A stretch of 64,000 nt of DNA from Paraescarpia echinospica (taxonomy: Eukaryota; Annelida; Polychaeta; Sabellida; Siboglinidae): positions 27,416,721 to 27,480,720 of the forward strand of contig CM034539.1 of NCBI GenBank assembly GCA_020002185.1, given 5' to 3'. The notes under the pieces are model-generated. The model did not search any database, had not been told where the DNA came from, and saw only the letters and a program-made list of their open reading frames with translations. Positions 13,144 through 22,757 of this stretch are shown in pieces. Position numbers and translations under genes: made by a program. How positions within the stretch are numbered: the first letter of the stretch is position 1; each line of letters begins with the position of its first letter.

Positions 13144-14030
13144 GTGGTGAAAATATGTCGTTGGCGTTTTGTGCGGCTGCGATGAATTTGTTTGTGCGTT
13201 AAGCGGGCGCAGTGCGGTGTGGATTAATGATAAAGTTGACTGGTTCTGTGCGGAGCATTTTATAACGCTGGATTATTATTGTGTGGCGGTGGTAACAGCT
13301 TTGTGCGCGCATTATTTGGAATATGCTGTATTGGTTCTGCGCGGCGCATATTATAACGTTGTTGGATTATTGTGTAGCGGTGGTAACTGCTGTAAATTGT
13401 ATTTGGAATAAGCTGGTCGTGTGCAAGGATTGAACATAAGAAAGGAAACGGTGAAAAATATATTAGTAGTGGTGAAAATATCTTGTTGGCGCTTTGTGCA
13501 GCTGCAATGGATTTGGTTGTGCGTTAAGCGGGCGCAGTGCGGTTTAATGATAAAGTTGGCTGGTTCTGCGCGGAGCATTTTTATGACGCTGGATTATTAT
13601 TGTGTGGCGGTGGTAACAGTTCTGCGCGGCGCATTTTATAACGCTGCTGGATTATTGTGTAGCGGTGGTAACAGCTGTTACTTGTATTTGGAATAAGCTG
13701 GTCGTGTGCAAGGATTGGACATAAGAAAGGAAACGGTGAGATATATTAGTAGTGGTGAAAATATGTTGTTGGCGCTTTGTGCAGCTGCAATGGATTTGGT
13801 TGTGCGTTAAGCGGGCGCAGTGCGGTTTAATGATAAAGAAAAGTTGGCTGGTTCTGCGCGGAGCATTTTTATGACGCTGGATTATTATTGTGTGGCGGTG
13901 GTAACAGTTCTGCGCGGCGCATTTTATAACGCTGCTGGATTATTGTGTAACGGTGGTAACAGCTGTTACTTGTATTTGGAATAAGCTGGTCGTGTGCAAG
14001 GATTGAACATAAGAAAGGAAACGGTGACAT
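13144..14030 (+). repeat. three large direct repeats (325, 283 and 279 bp)
   Basis: Units start with GTGGTGAAAATAT at 13144, 13469 and 13752 and each ends in ATAAGAAAGGAAACGGTGA. Copies 2 and 3 are nearly identical, and copy 1 carries an extra segment of about 40 bp. Open frames that run through the units differ between copies, so they are not convincing genes. The position next to the left terminus suggests a regulatory or replication role, which is inference. Confidence 0.9.
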
Positions 14031-14036
14031 ATATAT

Positions 14037-14042
14037 TTTATT
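14037..14042 (-). terminator. AATAAA, minus strand
   Basis: AATAAA on the minus strand lies 23 bp past the stop at 14065, fitting the 3' end of the 14.06-14.87 kb gene. Confidence 0.6.
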
Positions 14043-14064
14043 TTCGGTCGTTCATCAATGAAAA

Positions 14065-14872
14065 TTAGTAGTCCCTTTGCCACTCTTGTGGGACGGGACC
14101 AAAGCCGTGTCGTTGATTTGCGTCATCCGGGATGGCATAATGAGGTGGAGGACCAAAAGTCCGTGCGCGTCCTCGTCCGTGCACAAAGGGATTGTATGTG
14201 ACGTCAGTTTCTCCATCGCGGTCGGATCGAAAATAGTTGGTGGCTTCGGGCGGCGTACTCCGATGACACACGCGGTCGGCAGGTTTGCCGGCGGTGAAGA
14301 AATGATGACACGGCTTGAGGGCGACGCTTTTGTCGGGTCGGCGGGTGGGGGATGAGCGGGCGACGCTTAGTGGCGAGTGGGCGAAGGGTCGATTGGTTGG
14401 CGGATGATGTGTAGACACGTACCACGGCCGATGGCAACGGTTTGATGCCCAAGGCCGGGCTGCGTTATGTAGATGTGGCGTGTGAATGATCTGTAAAACA
14501 GATTGTTAGTTGGCTGAATCGGTAGTGCGTCGGCGCGCGATGAAAAGGACACAGCGTCCCCCCTGTTGTTCACGAGGGGTTGTATCCAAAACAAGCATGT
14601 CGTCACGATTATGCCTGGGCGGCCTGACGAACCCGTTTTGTTTAGATGGTAATATAATGGTCGTTCCCCGTCCTACTTGAAACGTTTCAAAGCCGTTAAT
14701 TGGGCGTCTGTAAATAAAAAAAGTTGTTTAGTTAGTATCGTTGAGCCATTATTTTAGTTAGGGAAGAAACATGTAAATTGTAGTTATTCGAAGGAAAGCC
14801 GTTATTTTAGTTAGTATCGTTGAAGGAGGAAACATACCTCGCTCCTGGACGTTGGGCGTTGTCGTTGTTCAT
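14065..14872 (-). CDS. Polinton small spliced gene, unrecognised
   Basis: Exon 1 (14838-14872) starts with ATG and ends GCGAG before the donor GTATGTTT. The intron is 130 bp (14708-14837), with acceptor TTTATTTACAG. Exon 2 continues in frame from 14707 for about 65 codons (FETFQVGRGTTIILPSKQNG lies near its start) to a stop near 14513. A second good acceptor, CTGTTTTACAG, leads into an open frame from about 14491 to 14065 rich in Pro, His and Arg (FVHGRGRARTFGPPPHYA), followed by AATAAA. So a third exon is likely, although its donor in exon 2 is unclear. I recognise no domain. The gene diverges from the plus-strand TATA-driven gene at 15.3 kb. Confidence 0.5.
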
Positions 14873-14879
14873 TGCGGCG

Positions 14880-15260
14880 GTGCTCGTTTGTGCGTGTTGT
14901 TCGTTGGTCGTCGGTCGAAAGAATGACGCTCACTTGTTTATGGGGTGACTGTAGGCGCGGTTTCGAAGGCATGACAATCGGCACGTAGCCTTCCTTACAT
15001 AAGCGCTTACATAAGACACTTACGTAACTGGCTACTTAAGAGCATAAAGCCTTAATAAATAGTTAATTGCTTAAAAGAAACGGTCTATAATGCTAATTAA
15101 GGACTGGAGAATCTTATGGTAAACTTATAATAGAAAACAAAAGCGACGTTCTGTTTATGCACTAACGTGACCGCTAGATTATATTCAGGTTTAGTAACCT
15201 TGCGAGAATCGGCTGTTTTCTGGCGTACGTGCGCGAGTACACGGGAGCTATGCGTTATGC
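14880..15260. promoter_or_regulatory. divergent intergenic region
   Basis: Holds no gene and separates the minus-strand spliced gene from the plus-strand one. It contains iterated (G)CTTACATAAG(A/C)-type sequences around 14990-15030 and a CATAAAGCCTTA box near 15042 that recurs many times at 16935-17105, suggesting shared regulatory sites. Confidence 0.4.
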
Positions 15261-15263
15261 TAA

Positions 15264-15272
15264 TATAAATAG
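15264..15272 (+). promoter_or_regulatory. TATA box TATAAATAG
   Basis: A perfect TATAAATAG, followed by GC-rich DNA and the first ATG of the plus-strand gene about 85 bp downstream. Confidence 0.7.
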
Positions 15273-15354
15273 GGGCGGACGAGCGTGCTTCTTTATTCGC
15301 TTATTGTCGGTGTGGTAACTTCGTGTGTTGCAGATCGTCGTTGCTGTTGACATC

Positions 15355-16111
15355 ATGCCGCCCGTGCTGGGAGACGCGCCGAAAAAGATTAAAAAGCCGA
15401 AGGTAGTGGCGGCTGAAAATACGATGAAAGCTCCTGCAGCGACGGCCGCCTCATCGTCTTTAGGCGCCGGCGTCGGTGATACGCAGGCGGGCGATACTTC
15501 GGCCAGCGTCGACGCGTCCTTGGTGAGTTTGTGAAAATTACTGGCATCGCATGGAAAAGTAAATGCACGTACACTGGCTGTTGTAATTGTAAGCGCAAAT
15601 TGCGAGGCCTCCCAAGCGGCACTATGGTGTGCGCGGTGCACGGAGTACACGTGAAGCCGAAAAGTTATTTTTCGGTGCGCACCCTGGTGCAAGGAGCCGG
15701 GGGCGATGATGATGATGTGGGCCTTTGGCTTACTCTATTCAACGAATCGATGTCGTTGCTCGTCGATTACGATGCCGAATATCTGGCCAACATGATGTCA
15801 GAGAAGCTGCGAGACACTGTTGTATCGACCCTAATCGGTACAATCCTGGAGGTGACCGTGCAAAAGACCGTAAGGGGTGGGAATCTGGACACGTACAATG
15901 TCCGGAGTTTGAGTGTTGTCTCGAAGCCGAGTGAATAAAGTGCGCGTTCACCCTTGAATGACTAACGCCTCGCTTCTTGCTGTAGGATGCCGTAATCGCC
16001 GCCGCTTTCGACCCCAAGGAGGAGGAGATATCGCCCCCGGCCGAGAAGTGCGCCAAAATTGACGCGCCATATCTGCTGAAAAGAGAAACACCGGTTCGCC
16101 TGCCTTCGTAA
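15355..16111 (+). CDS. Polinton spliced gene (97 aa) with intron-nested ORF; Ala/Lys-rich, unrecognised
   Basis: Exon 1 (15355-15522, 56 codons) encodes a low-complexity Ala/Ser/Lys-rich N-terminus beginning MPPVLGDAPKKIKKPK. The donor GTGAGT follows at once. The acceptor CTTGCTGTAG at 15985 opens exon 2 (15986-16111, 41 codons and stop) in frame, with an acidic stretch (DPKEEEISPPAEK). Both exon lengths are multiples of three and the frame holds across the join, supporting a real intron of 463 bp. That intron contains a separate ORF with its own AATAAA (see 15480-15938). The basic-then-acidic composition gives no family. A nuclear or DNA-associated role is only a guess. Confidence 0.6.
15480..15938 (+). 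CDS. RPA70-like ssDNA-binding protein (OB fold with zinc ribbon)
   Basis: The frame is open from 15480 to TAA at 15936. The recognisable part begins near 15525 with FVKITGIAWKSKCTY. It then has a zinc-ribbon-like cluster (CTYTGCCNCKRK ... MVCAVHG), a beta-strand region (SYFSVRTLV), WLTLFNESMSLLV, an AEYL box, and a final strand pattern ending DTYNVRSLSVVSKP. This order (insertion of a zinc ribbon in an OB fold, then W-x(3)-F-x-E-S ... A-x-YL ... Y-x(3)-R) is that of the third DNA-binding domain of eukaryotic RPA1. No ATG precedes it. Entry through a splice acceptor, possibly CGGCCAG at 15506, is likely. AATAAA overlaps the stop codon. Its probable role is coating ssDNA during protein-primed strand-displacement replication with the element's polymerase. 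Confidence 0.7.
   Translation, partial: YAGGRYFGQRRRVLGEFVKITGIAWKSKCTYTGCCNCKRKLRGLPSGTMVCAVHGVHVKPKSYFSVRTLVQGAGGDDDDVGLWLTLFNESMSLLVDYDAEYLANMMSEKLRDTVVSTLIGTILEVTVQKTVRGGNLDTYNVRSLSVVSKPSE
15934..15939 (+). terminator. AATAAA overlapping a stop codon
   Basis: GAATAAA supplies both the TAA stop of the RPA-like frame and a polyadenylation signal. The same economy is used by the NADAR gene on the other strand. Confidence 0.65.
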
Positions 16112-16144
16112 ACTGAAGCTACGCAGTCGCCGCTGCCGTCCCCG

Positions 16145-16603
16145 ATGTACGCAACACTAGAGCCGCCTCCTCTGGAGGTCGTGTCCGTGTCATCGGACGA
16201 TTTTATTCAGTGGGCCTGCAACAAACGAGACGAGCCGGTGCGCGTGCCGGCCGGCCAATCCGACCTGGAGTGGCGCCTCATACATTCGTATGGCGGACGC
16301 CAGCGTTGTATGATGAATACTTTTGCCGAATTAGTCGGTGAAAAGGTGATGGAGATTGCGCGGGAAAATTGTGGTGAGTGTCCGCCTGAGGAAGGCTGCC
16401 CGTTTGTGCATATGTTTTGCTATCGTGGCAGGAAGCCAAGCCAACGATATCGTCTCGTGTACGACAACGTGAATGCCCTAACCGATCCTTTTTTTAATGT
16501 GGCGCTCGACACCTTTCTGCAGAGATCGCTGTTGCCGACCGCTATGCGACTGATCGGCGTACTCGAAGGTCAATGCGTTCCCGTTGCGAATCGAATGACG
16601 TAA
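16145..16603 (+). CDS. Polinton hypothetical protein, 152 aa, Cys-rich
   Basis: An ATG-started, uninterrupted frame 33 bp after the previous stop. It has a Cys cluster in the middle (ENCGECPPEEGCPFVHMFC) that could bind a metal, followed by a more conserved-looking YRLVYDNVNALTDPFFNVAL segment. I cannot name a family. Composition and codon use match the surrounding viral genes rather than the host flanks. It is intact despite decay elsewhere. Confidence 0.6.
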   Translation: MYATLEPPPLEVVSVSSDDFIQWACNKRDEPVRVPAGQSDLEWRLIHSYGGRQRCMMNTFAELVGEKVMEIARENCGECPPEEGCPFVHMFCYRGRKPSQRYRLVYDNVNALTDPFFNVALDTFLQRSLLPTAMRLIGVLEGQCVPVANRMT

Positions 16604-16739
16604 CGGGCACTCGTGCGCCACGTCGCTAATTGGCTGATAGGGACGGACTGGACGTCATCCCTCGAACGCGCGCACCTGGAGACGGCGGTGCAGCAATATC
16701 TACTGAAGAGAGCGTGTCTCGGTGATTGAAAATAGGTGG

Positions 16740-17110
16740 CGTTGTTCACCACGTATTGGTGAAGAGAGCTTATATCACGCTAATAGGTGAAGCCGTTATG
16801 TAGCGCTGTTTATTTCACGGTGAAGAGAGAGAGCTAGCTTATATTACGCTAATAGGTGAAGCCGTTTACTTACCCTGACATGTATGTCGTTCTAGCTTGC
16901 CTGACATTATAGCACGTCGTCGCCGTGAACATTACTGTGGCATAAAGCCTTACATGTTGACTCGTGGCATAAAGCCTTATATGAAGCCTGACACATTACT
17001 GTGGCGCGAAGCCTTACATGTTGACTCGTGGCATAAAGCCTTATATGTACGCTGAAGCCTGACACATTACTGTGGCATAAAGCCTTACACACGTGGCATA
17101 AAGCCATACA
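16740..17110 (+). repeat. short tandem repeats (AATAGGTGAAGCCG and GTGGCATAAAGCCTTA families)
   Basis: Two arrays lie here. At 16750-16875, a block with GTGAAGAGAG ... CGCTAATAGGTGAAGCCG occurs twice. At 16925-17110, units containing ACTGTGGCATAAAGCCTTAC and TGTTGACTCGTGGCATAAAG are iterated about five to six times. Frames through them are artefacts of the repeats. Confidence 0.8.
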
Positions 17111-17149
17111 TCCGCGATTATCGTGGCCTTATGTATCAATGTTTGTTGC

Positions 17150-17155
17150 AATAAA
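17150..17155 (+). terminator. AATAAA, plus strand
   Basis: A candidate polyadenylation signal for the plus-strand transcripts that start at 15.3 kb; the next plus-strand gene starts only at 18.0 kb. Confidence 0.5.
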
Positions 17156-17169
17156 ACGTTGAAAACGTT

Positions 17170-17905
17170 CGCCCGCCTCCTCGTTCCTCTAACGGTAGTC
17201 GACAGCGCTGCAACCCGATGGCGCGCGCCACATGAGAAAACAAAACACGCTGCGCAATGCTAGAGCCCCAGCGAACAGATTTGTACGACGAATGACAACT
17301 TCGTTCCTCTAACGGTAGTCGACATCGCTGCCACCTGGCGTCGCACAAAAAGCTTACGCTGCGCGATGCTAGTGCTCCATGGCAAGCGCTGCCACCCGAG
17401 GTAAGCCCGCATCCACGCAGAGAGAAAATAAACATCGAAAAACCCGCTGCCCCAGTGGCGCGATCGCGCGAAAAGCTGCGCGATGCTAGAGCCCCGACTT
17501 GTAATGACAATTCCCCGCCTCATGAGAAAGCAAAACACGCTGCGCGATGCTAGATCCTCTAAAGGTAGTCGACGTCGACAGCGCTGCCACCTGACGGCGC
17601 ACAAAAAACCACCGCTGCGCGATGCTAGTGCCCCATGGCAAGCGCTGCCACCTGGCGTCATGCGAAAAGCCGCCGCTGCGAGATGCTAGAGCCCTGATGA
17701 ACAATTCCTCAGTGCCGCCTCCGCGCAATGAGAAAACAAACCCCAGTGATAGCGCGCGTCTCGCACAAAAACCCTCCGCCGCGCGATGCTAGAGCCTAAC
17801 GGACAGCGCTGCAACTAGGTGTAAGAGTCCTCCTCCGCGCAGTGAGAACCCCGCGTTTAATGTACGACGAGAACGTCGACAGCGCTGCCACCTAGCGTGG
17901 TCGCG
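17170..17905 (+). repeat. GC-rich interspersed repeat cluster with GCTGCGCGATGCTAG box
   Basis: The box GCTGCGCGATGCTAG (or one mismatch) occurs about seven times (near 17250, 17359, 17474, 17540, 17614, 17673 and 17779). It alternates with two other shared boxes, CTAACGGTAGTCGACAGCGCTGC and GCGCTGCCACCTGGCGTC. The spacing is irregular (60-120 bp). Frames crossing it are simply repeat translations. It lies directly upstream of the polymerase gene, so it may be a regulatory or origin-like region. Confidence 0.8.
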
Positions 17906-18018
17906 ACTTAGCGGACGTTTTGCGCGCGGCTTTATAGTCGGTATCGATGATTCTTCGTAGTTAATATCAGTCCGACATCGACTAGGACCGGACGCACGCT
18001 GCGCTGCTGACATCTACC

Positions 18019-21000
18019 ATGTACGAATGCTCGAAATGCTGTCGAACGTACGCCCGTCGCTTCGATATGTTGAAGCATCTGAAAAGCTGCGACGGTAGTA
18101 GTTGTAGTAGTAGTAGTAGTAGAGAACATCACGCGTGTCCGAAATGCGATTGAACGTTCCCCCTTCGCAAAAATATGGTGAGGCATCTAAAGACCTGCGG
18201 TAAGCCGCCACCACCACCACCACCACCGCCACCGCGCGTCGACGACGGTCTATGGCTTACCGTTCGCGAGCACTGGTCTAGCATCCGCTCGTCTACGGCG
18301 CGCGGTCCCGTCCATTCGAGGTACAACTACGAAATGACCGACTATTTGGACACGGCCGCGCTCGACGCCCGTCTACGACTGATGTTCGAGGAGCAGACTC
18401 GGGCGTTTAGGATTAACTTAAGATCGGTTTTATTCTTCGTCACAAGTAGACAGGCCGTTACCGGTACTACCATTCGTCCTGTAACTGTTGCGGCCGCTAT
18501 CTCGAGTCGACCGTCCTCGTTACCGACGCCGAGTCGTTCGAACGATTCCTCGACGCCGTCCGTCAGCCCGACGTTCTCCAGTACGTGATTGTGCAGAGAC
18601 CCGACTCGGGGTGGATCGCCGAATTGGTGACGAACGTTACCTACTTTCTTAACGCGATCTTCAACCATCCTATCGGATGCGCCGCGCGGTAGCGACTCCC
18701 CGACTACCTGCGCGCCAACAAGGCGCTCATCGGTCTAACGAAAGATCAACACAATGAGCCGTACACCGATTACATGTGCCTCTTCCGCTGTCTGGCGCTG
18801 CAACGGGGCGCCGACTACCGCGTAGACGATTTGACGAAATTGGCCTTACGGCTCTACGCCGACTACAGCGGCGACCAACCCTACCACGCGTTCGCCGGCG
18901 TTCCGCTGAACGAACTCGACCGGGTGGAGACTGTCTTAGAGACAAATGTGACCGTATATCAACTGACGGCGTGTAACGGGACCGCGGAATTGGTCCGCCG
19001 CTCCCTCCACCGCTCCCCGACTACCATCAACGTCAATCTGTGCGAGACGCACTATTCGTTCATAACCGACGTCTCGAGGTTCTGTCGCTCGTACCTATGC
19101 GGCAAGTGCGGCGACACGCTGTGGCCGACCGCCTATCGACTGCGGCGTGCGAGGGCTGCGTTCGCCACGTCTTTCCCGGCGGCGTCTACCATCCGACGCC
19201 GTCCGTGTTTCAACAGCTGGAGGACGAGGGCGTCTACGTGGACGAACGCCTGCGCTACTACCCGTACAGGACGACGTAAGACTTCGAGTGCTACTTCGAC
19301 GATCGCGACCTGCCGGAGGACAGCGCCAAATGCCGGTGGATAGCCCGACACGAGCTACTCAGCGTGAGCGTCGCATCGAACGTCCCCGGGCATGAGACGG
19401 CGCGCTGCTTCGTCACGACCGGCGAGCTCACGAAGCGCCTGATCGGCGCCCTGGAGGCCATGAGCGAGGCGGCGTGTGCGGCTCTGCGACCGACGTACGA
19501 CGCGACCTTCGGGGTGATCGCCACGCTCGACGACGAATGGCGAGCTCGCGCGACGGACAAGCAGGCGTCGCGCAATAAGAGCCCGTATACCGTCCTCGCC
19601 GATCGCCTGTGGACGTATCTGCGCCGCCTCCCCGTCCTCGGCTTCAATTCTGGAAAATATCATTTGATCGTCGTCAAGAAATATCTGACGCCCCTGTTCA
19701 TGACCAGCGAGACACAGAGCATCTCGTCGGAGTTTACGATCAAACGTCAGAACAACTTCATGTCACTGACGACGGCGACGCTCAAGTTCCTGGACATAAC
19801 CAACTATCTGGCCCCCGGCGTCAGCTACGATAAGTTTCTGAAGGCTTACGGCTGCGCGGCGACGAAGGGTCACTTTCCCTTCGAGTACCTCGACGACCTG
19901 CAAAAACCGGACGATACCGAACTGCCGCCGCACGAGGCCTACAGCCACCTGAAGCGCGAAGGCATCTCCGCAGCCGAGTACGAGGGTTGCGCGAAGTTTT
20001 GGCGCGACGAAGGGATGATGACGCTGCGGAACTATCACGTCTGGTATAACAGTAGGGACGTGGTGCCGTTCTTGGAGGCCGTCGACAAACAGTTCGCCTT
20101 CTATCGGGAGCGCCTCATCGACATGTTCAAGGACGCCATCAGCGAACCGGGCCTAACGCTGCTGTACCTATTCAACGATCTGCCGTCGGCGCTCAACTAC
20201 CCGCTCTTCAACGAACCGAACAAGGACCTGCACCGGCTCCTGCAATCGCAGATCGTAGGCGGCCCCTCGATCATTTTCGCGCGCAATCACGAGGCCGACG
20301 TGACCATTCTCCGGCGCGAAGAATACGGCGAGTCGGCGCGGCCCTGCCGCTCGATCTTCGGCTTCGACGCAAACGTCTCTACCTATGGGCAATCAAGCAG
20401 CAGATACCGACGGGGTGGTACACGTGCCGTCGCGCGGAGAACGCCTTTCGGCTGGAACGCGTGCACCACTACGGCCGCCTGACCGTGGAGTGGCTGACGT
20501 GGGAGGCGGCGCGGACGGGGGCGCACATACGACACCAGCTCAACGGGTGCGAGAAGCGCGTCGACAATTACTGGGTCGACGGCTGGTGTCGCAAGACGCT
20601 GATGGCGTACCAGTTCCAAGGGTGCTTCTTCCACGGCTGCCCGTTCAAGGGGAAGGCGACGAATGAGGTGAGTGGGAAGCCGATGAGTCAACTGTACGCC
20701 GAGACGGACGCCGTCACGGCCTACCTTCTCCGCTTCGTCACCGTCGTCGAGACGTGAGAGTGCCAGTGGCGCGCGACGAGACCGCCGCCGCCGCCGCGGA
20801 GCTGGACCGACGGTGGCGGCGCCGTTACGCGGTCGACGATCCTGAAGGCCGTGCTCGACGGCACTCTGTGCTGCCTGGTCGAGTGCGACATCGCCGTCAC
20901 GGACGACGTCTTCGCGGAGATGAAGCCGATCTTCAAGAACGCCTACATCGCGCGCGACGATCTCAGCCCGTTCATGCGTCGGTACGCCGAAACGCACGAG

Positions 21001-22031
21001 CTCCTCGCCCGACCTCAGCGGACGCTCGTGGGGAGCTTCTTCGGCGTCAATATTCAACTCGCGACGCCGCTACTGCTGTGGTATCTGCGGCACGGACTCG
21101 TCGAGCGCATCTACCAGATCGTCGAATACGAGCCGGTCGCGTGCTTTCGTCGCTTCGACGACTCGGTCTCCGCCGCGCGACGCGAGGCCGACGCCGACCC
21201 CGACAAGGCCAACATCGCCGATACGTTTAAACTTCTCGGGAATAGTTCCTACGAGAAAACTATCATGCGGATCGATCTTCACCCCGACATCAAGTACTGC
21301 ACGTCCGCCGGCTCCGCGACGATTATGAACGATCGACGCTTCCGGCAGCTCGACGTCTTCGTTCCCGACGGTCTCTACGAGGTGGCGCTGAACATGCGAA
21401 CCGACCGGTACGCGCTGCCCTTCCAGATCGGCTACTTCGTATAACAGTATGCCAAACTGCGAATGTAGGAATTTTTTTACGATTTCATCACCGCCTACAT
21501 ACCGCGCCCCCTGTTCCAGTACTGCGCGATGGACACGGACTCGGCGTATTTGAGCCTCGCGGGACGCGACGTCGATGATCTCGTGGCGACGGCTAAGCGC
21601 GAGCACTACTTCCGGCACCGCGGAGAGTGGTTCCTTCGGAACACCGCGACGCGCACGCGGAGGCGTACGTGCGGTGCCGGCTCGCCGGCCGACCGTGGGA
21701 CGCGCCCGACGAGTGTTGCGCGAGACGGCGCAGGTACGATAAGGGAACGACGGGCCTCTTCAAAGAGAAATGTTCCGGTCGCGGAATCGTCGCGCTCTGC
21801 AGCAAGACGTACTACTGTTTCGTCGGCGCCACCGGCGACAAGTTCAGCACGAAGGGCCTGAGCAAGCGCCAGAACGACGTCGACAAGGACGTCTTCCTCG
21901 GCGTGCTGCGCGACCGACGGAGCGCCGGCGGCTGGAACAGCGGCTTCCAAGCTACTTCTACGTTGAGCTACTTCTACGCCAAACGTCGCGTGCTCGAAGA
22001 CTGCGTCACTACAGCGCCGACACTCGTATAA
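18019..22031 (+). pseudogene. polB: protein-primed family B DNA polymerase, decayed
   Basis: The gene copies the element by protein-primed synthesis. The N-terminus has two C2HC-type zinc fingers (the first YECSKC...H-x3-C at 18022-18093), then a MCLFRCLALQRG segment. The exonuclease part follows: ExoI DFECYF at 19280, ExoII FNSGKYHL near 19655 (His where Asp is expected), and ExoIII NSRDVVPF near 20048. The polymerase part has FGFDAN (motif A) near 20360, KLLGNSSYEKT (motif B) near 21229, and YCAMDTDSAYLSL (motif C) near 21523, then a C-terminal GLFKEKCSGRG ... LCSKTYYCF ... LSKRQND block. Six in-frame stops (18151, 18690, 19277, 20755, 21442, 21466) and four frameshifts (about 18430, 19135, 20385, 21630) break it. 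All three stop types occur, so recoding is not the explanation. Confidence 0.93.
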
Positions 22032-22115
22032 GGGGACCCCATCCTAGAAGTAGGGACCTACCCCTAGGGACCCCTTGAAGTAGGGACCTACCTGTATGGA
22101 CCCCTAAGGACCTAG
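22032..22115. repeat. short GAAGTAGGGACCTACC repeats
   Basis: GAAGTAGGGACCTACC occurs twice, with further GGGACCCC/GGACCTAGG variants, just after the polymerase stop and before its AATAAA. Confidence 0.7.
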
Positions 22116-22143
22116 GTTATGTATGTATGTATGTGTAGCGACT

Positions 22144-22190
22144 AATAAAACAAATGAGTGAACATGCGGTACAGCTTTCATCGTTTTATT
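22144..22190. terminator. convergent polyadenylation signals
   Basis: AATAAA on the plus strand at 22144-22149 and AATAAA on the minus strand at 22185-22190 mark where the polymerase transcript and the morphogenesis cluster meet. About 140 bp separate the latter from the protease stop. Confidence 0.75.
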
Positions 22191-22332
22191 TACTACTACA
22201 ACCTCAATACTTCGGTTTTGCCTGCCTAGTACGGCGAGGAGCCCGAGACCAGCGGGACCAACAAAGTCGGTTCGGATAGTCGGTCGTCTATTAGTAATAA
22301 TAGCAAGCAATAAGCGTTCAATGCGGCTTTAG

Positions 22333-22756
22333 TCAGTCGAATACGAGACAGTCGTTGGCCACCCTATCGGGGCCGAACAGGTACTGGAAGCCGCTTAGCG
22401 ACATACCGCGGCATCGTAAGAGCAGGTAGGTGACGCAATATTGTCCGCACACGTTAGATACACCGCTCTGCAGTCTCTTGTCGTTGTACGTCCACGAGTC
22501 GCAGTTGCGGCGAAGGAAGGCGCGGAAGTCGGTGTGCAGCGGCGGCAGGCCGTACAAATCGAAGTACTCGCCTCGCCGGTCGGCGTCAACGTAGACTACC
22601 ACCCAGTTCGTCGCCGTCATCGGTGTTGCACACGAACGCCGTCAGGCAGGCGGCGAGCCGCCATCCCGGTAGCTCGTCTTTAGGCACGACGCCGACGACG
22701 ACGTTTTTAGTGTACGCGTCGACCGGCAGGCGACGTATCAGCTGAAACGTGTCCAT
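22333..22756 (-). pseudogene. adenain-like cysteine protease (C5 family), frameshifted
   Basis: Maturation protease of the capsid. The start at 22756 lies 1 bp after the capsid gene stop. The N-terminal frame (about 49 codons, with FQLIRRLP) shifts near 22606 into the second frame, which begins at WVVVYVD. The second frame keeps the family pattern: GEYFDLYGLPP, then SNVCGQYCVTYLLLRCRG with the catalytic Gln-x-Cys region, and a C-terminal ND-x-LVF. The break falls exactly where the catalytic His-Trp pair should be, and the frame reads Asn-Trp there. Length without the break (about 140 aa) is normal for Polintons. This copy is not expected to be active. Confidence 0.88.
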
Positions 22757-22757
22757 C

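Noticed and set aside
13169..13696. 80-91 codon frames in the 280-bp repeats
   Set aside because: The frame is not maintained between the three copies.
17136..17728. Overlapping minus-strand frames of 80-133 codons with GALASRS-like repeats
   Set aside because: They track the DNA repeat boxes exactly and change frame between units, so they are repeat translations.
18019..22031. Stops in the polymerase explained by an alternative genetic code or programmed readthrough
   Set aside because: TAA, TAG and TGA all occur and frameshifts accompany them; neighbouring intact genes use standard stops.
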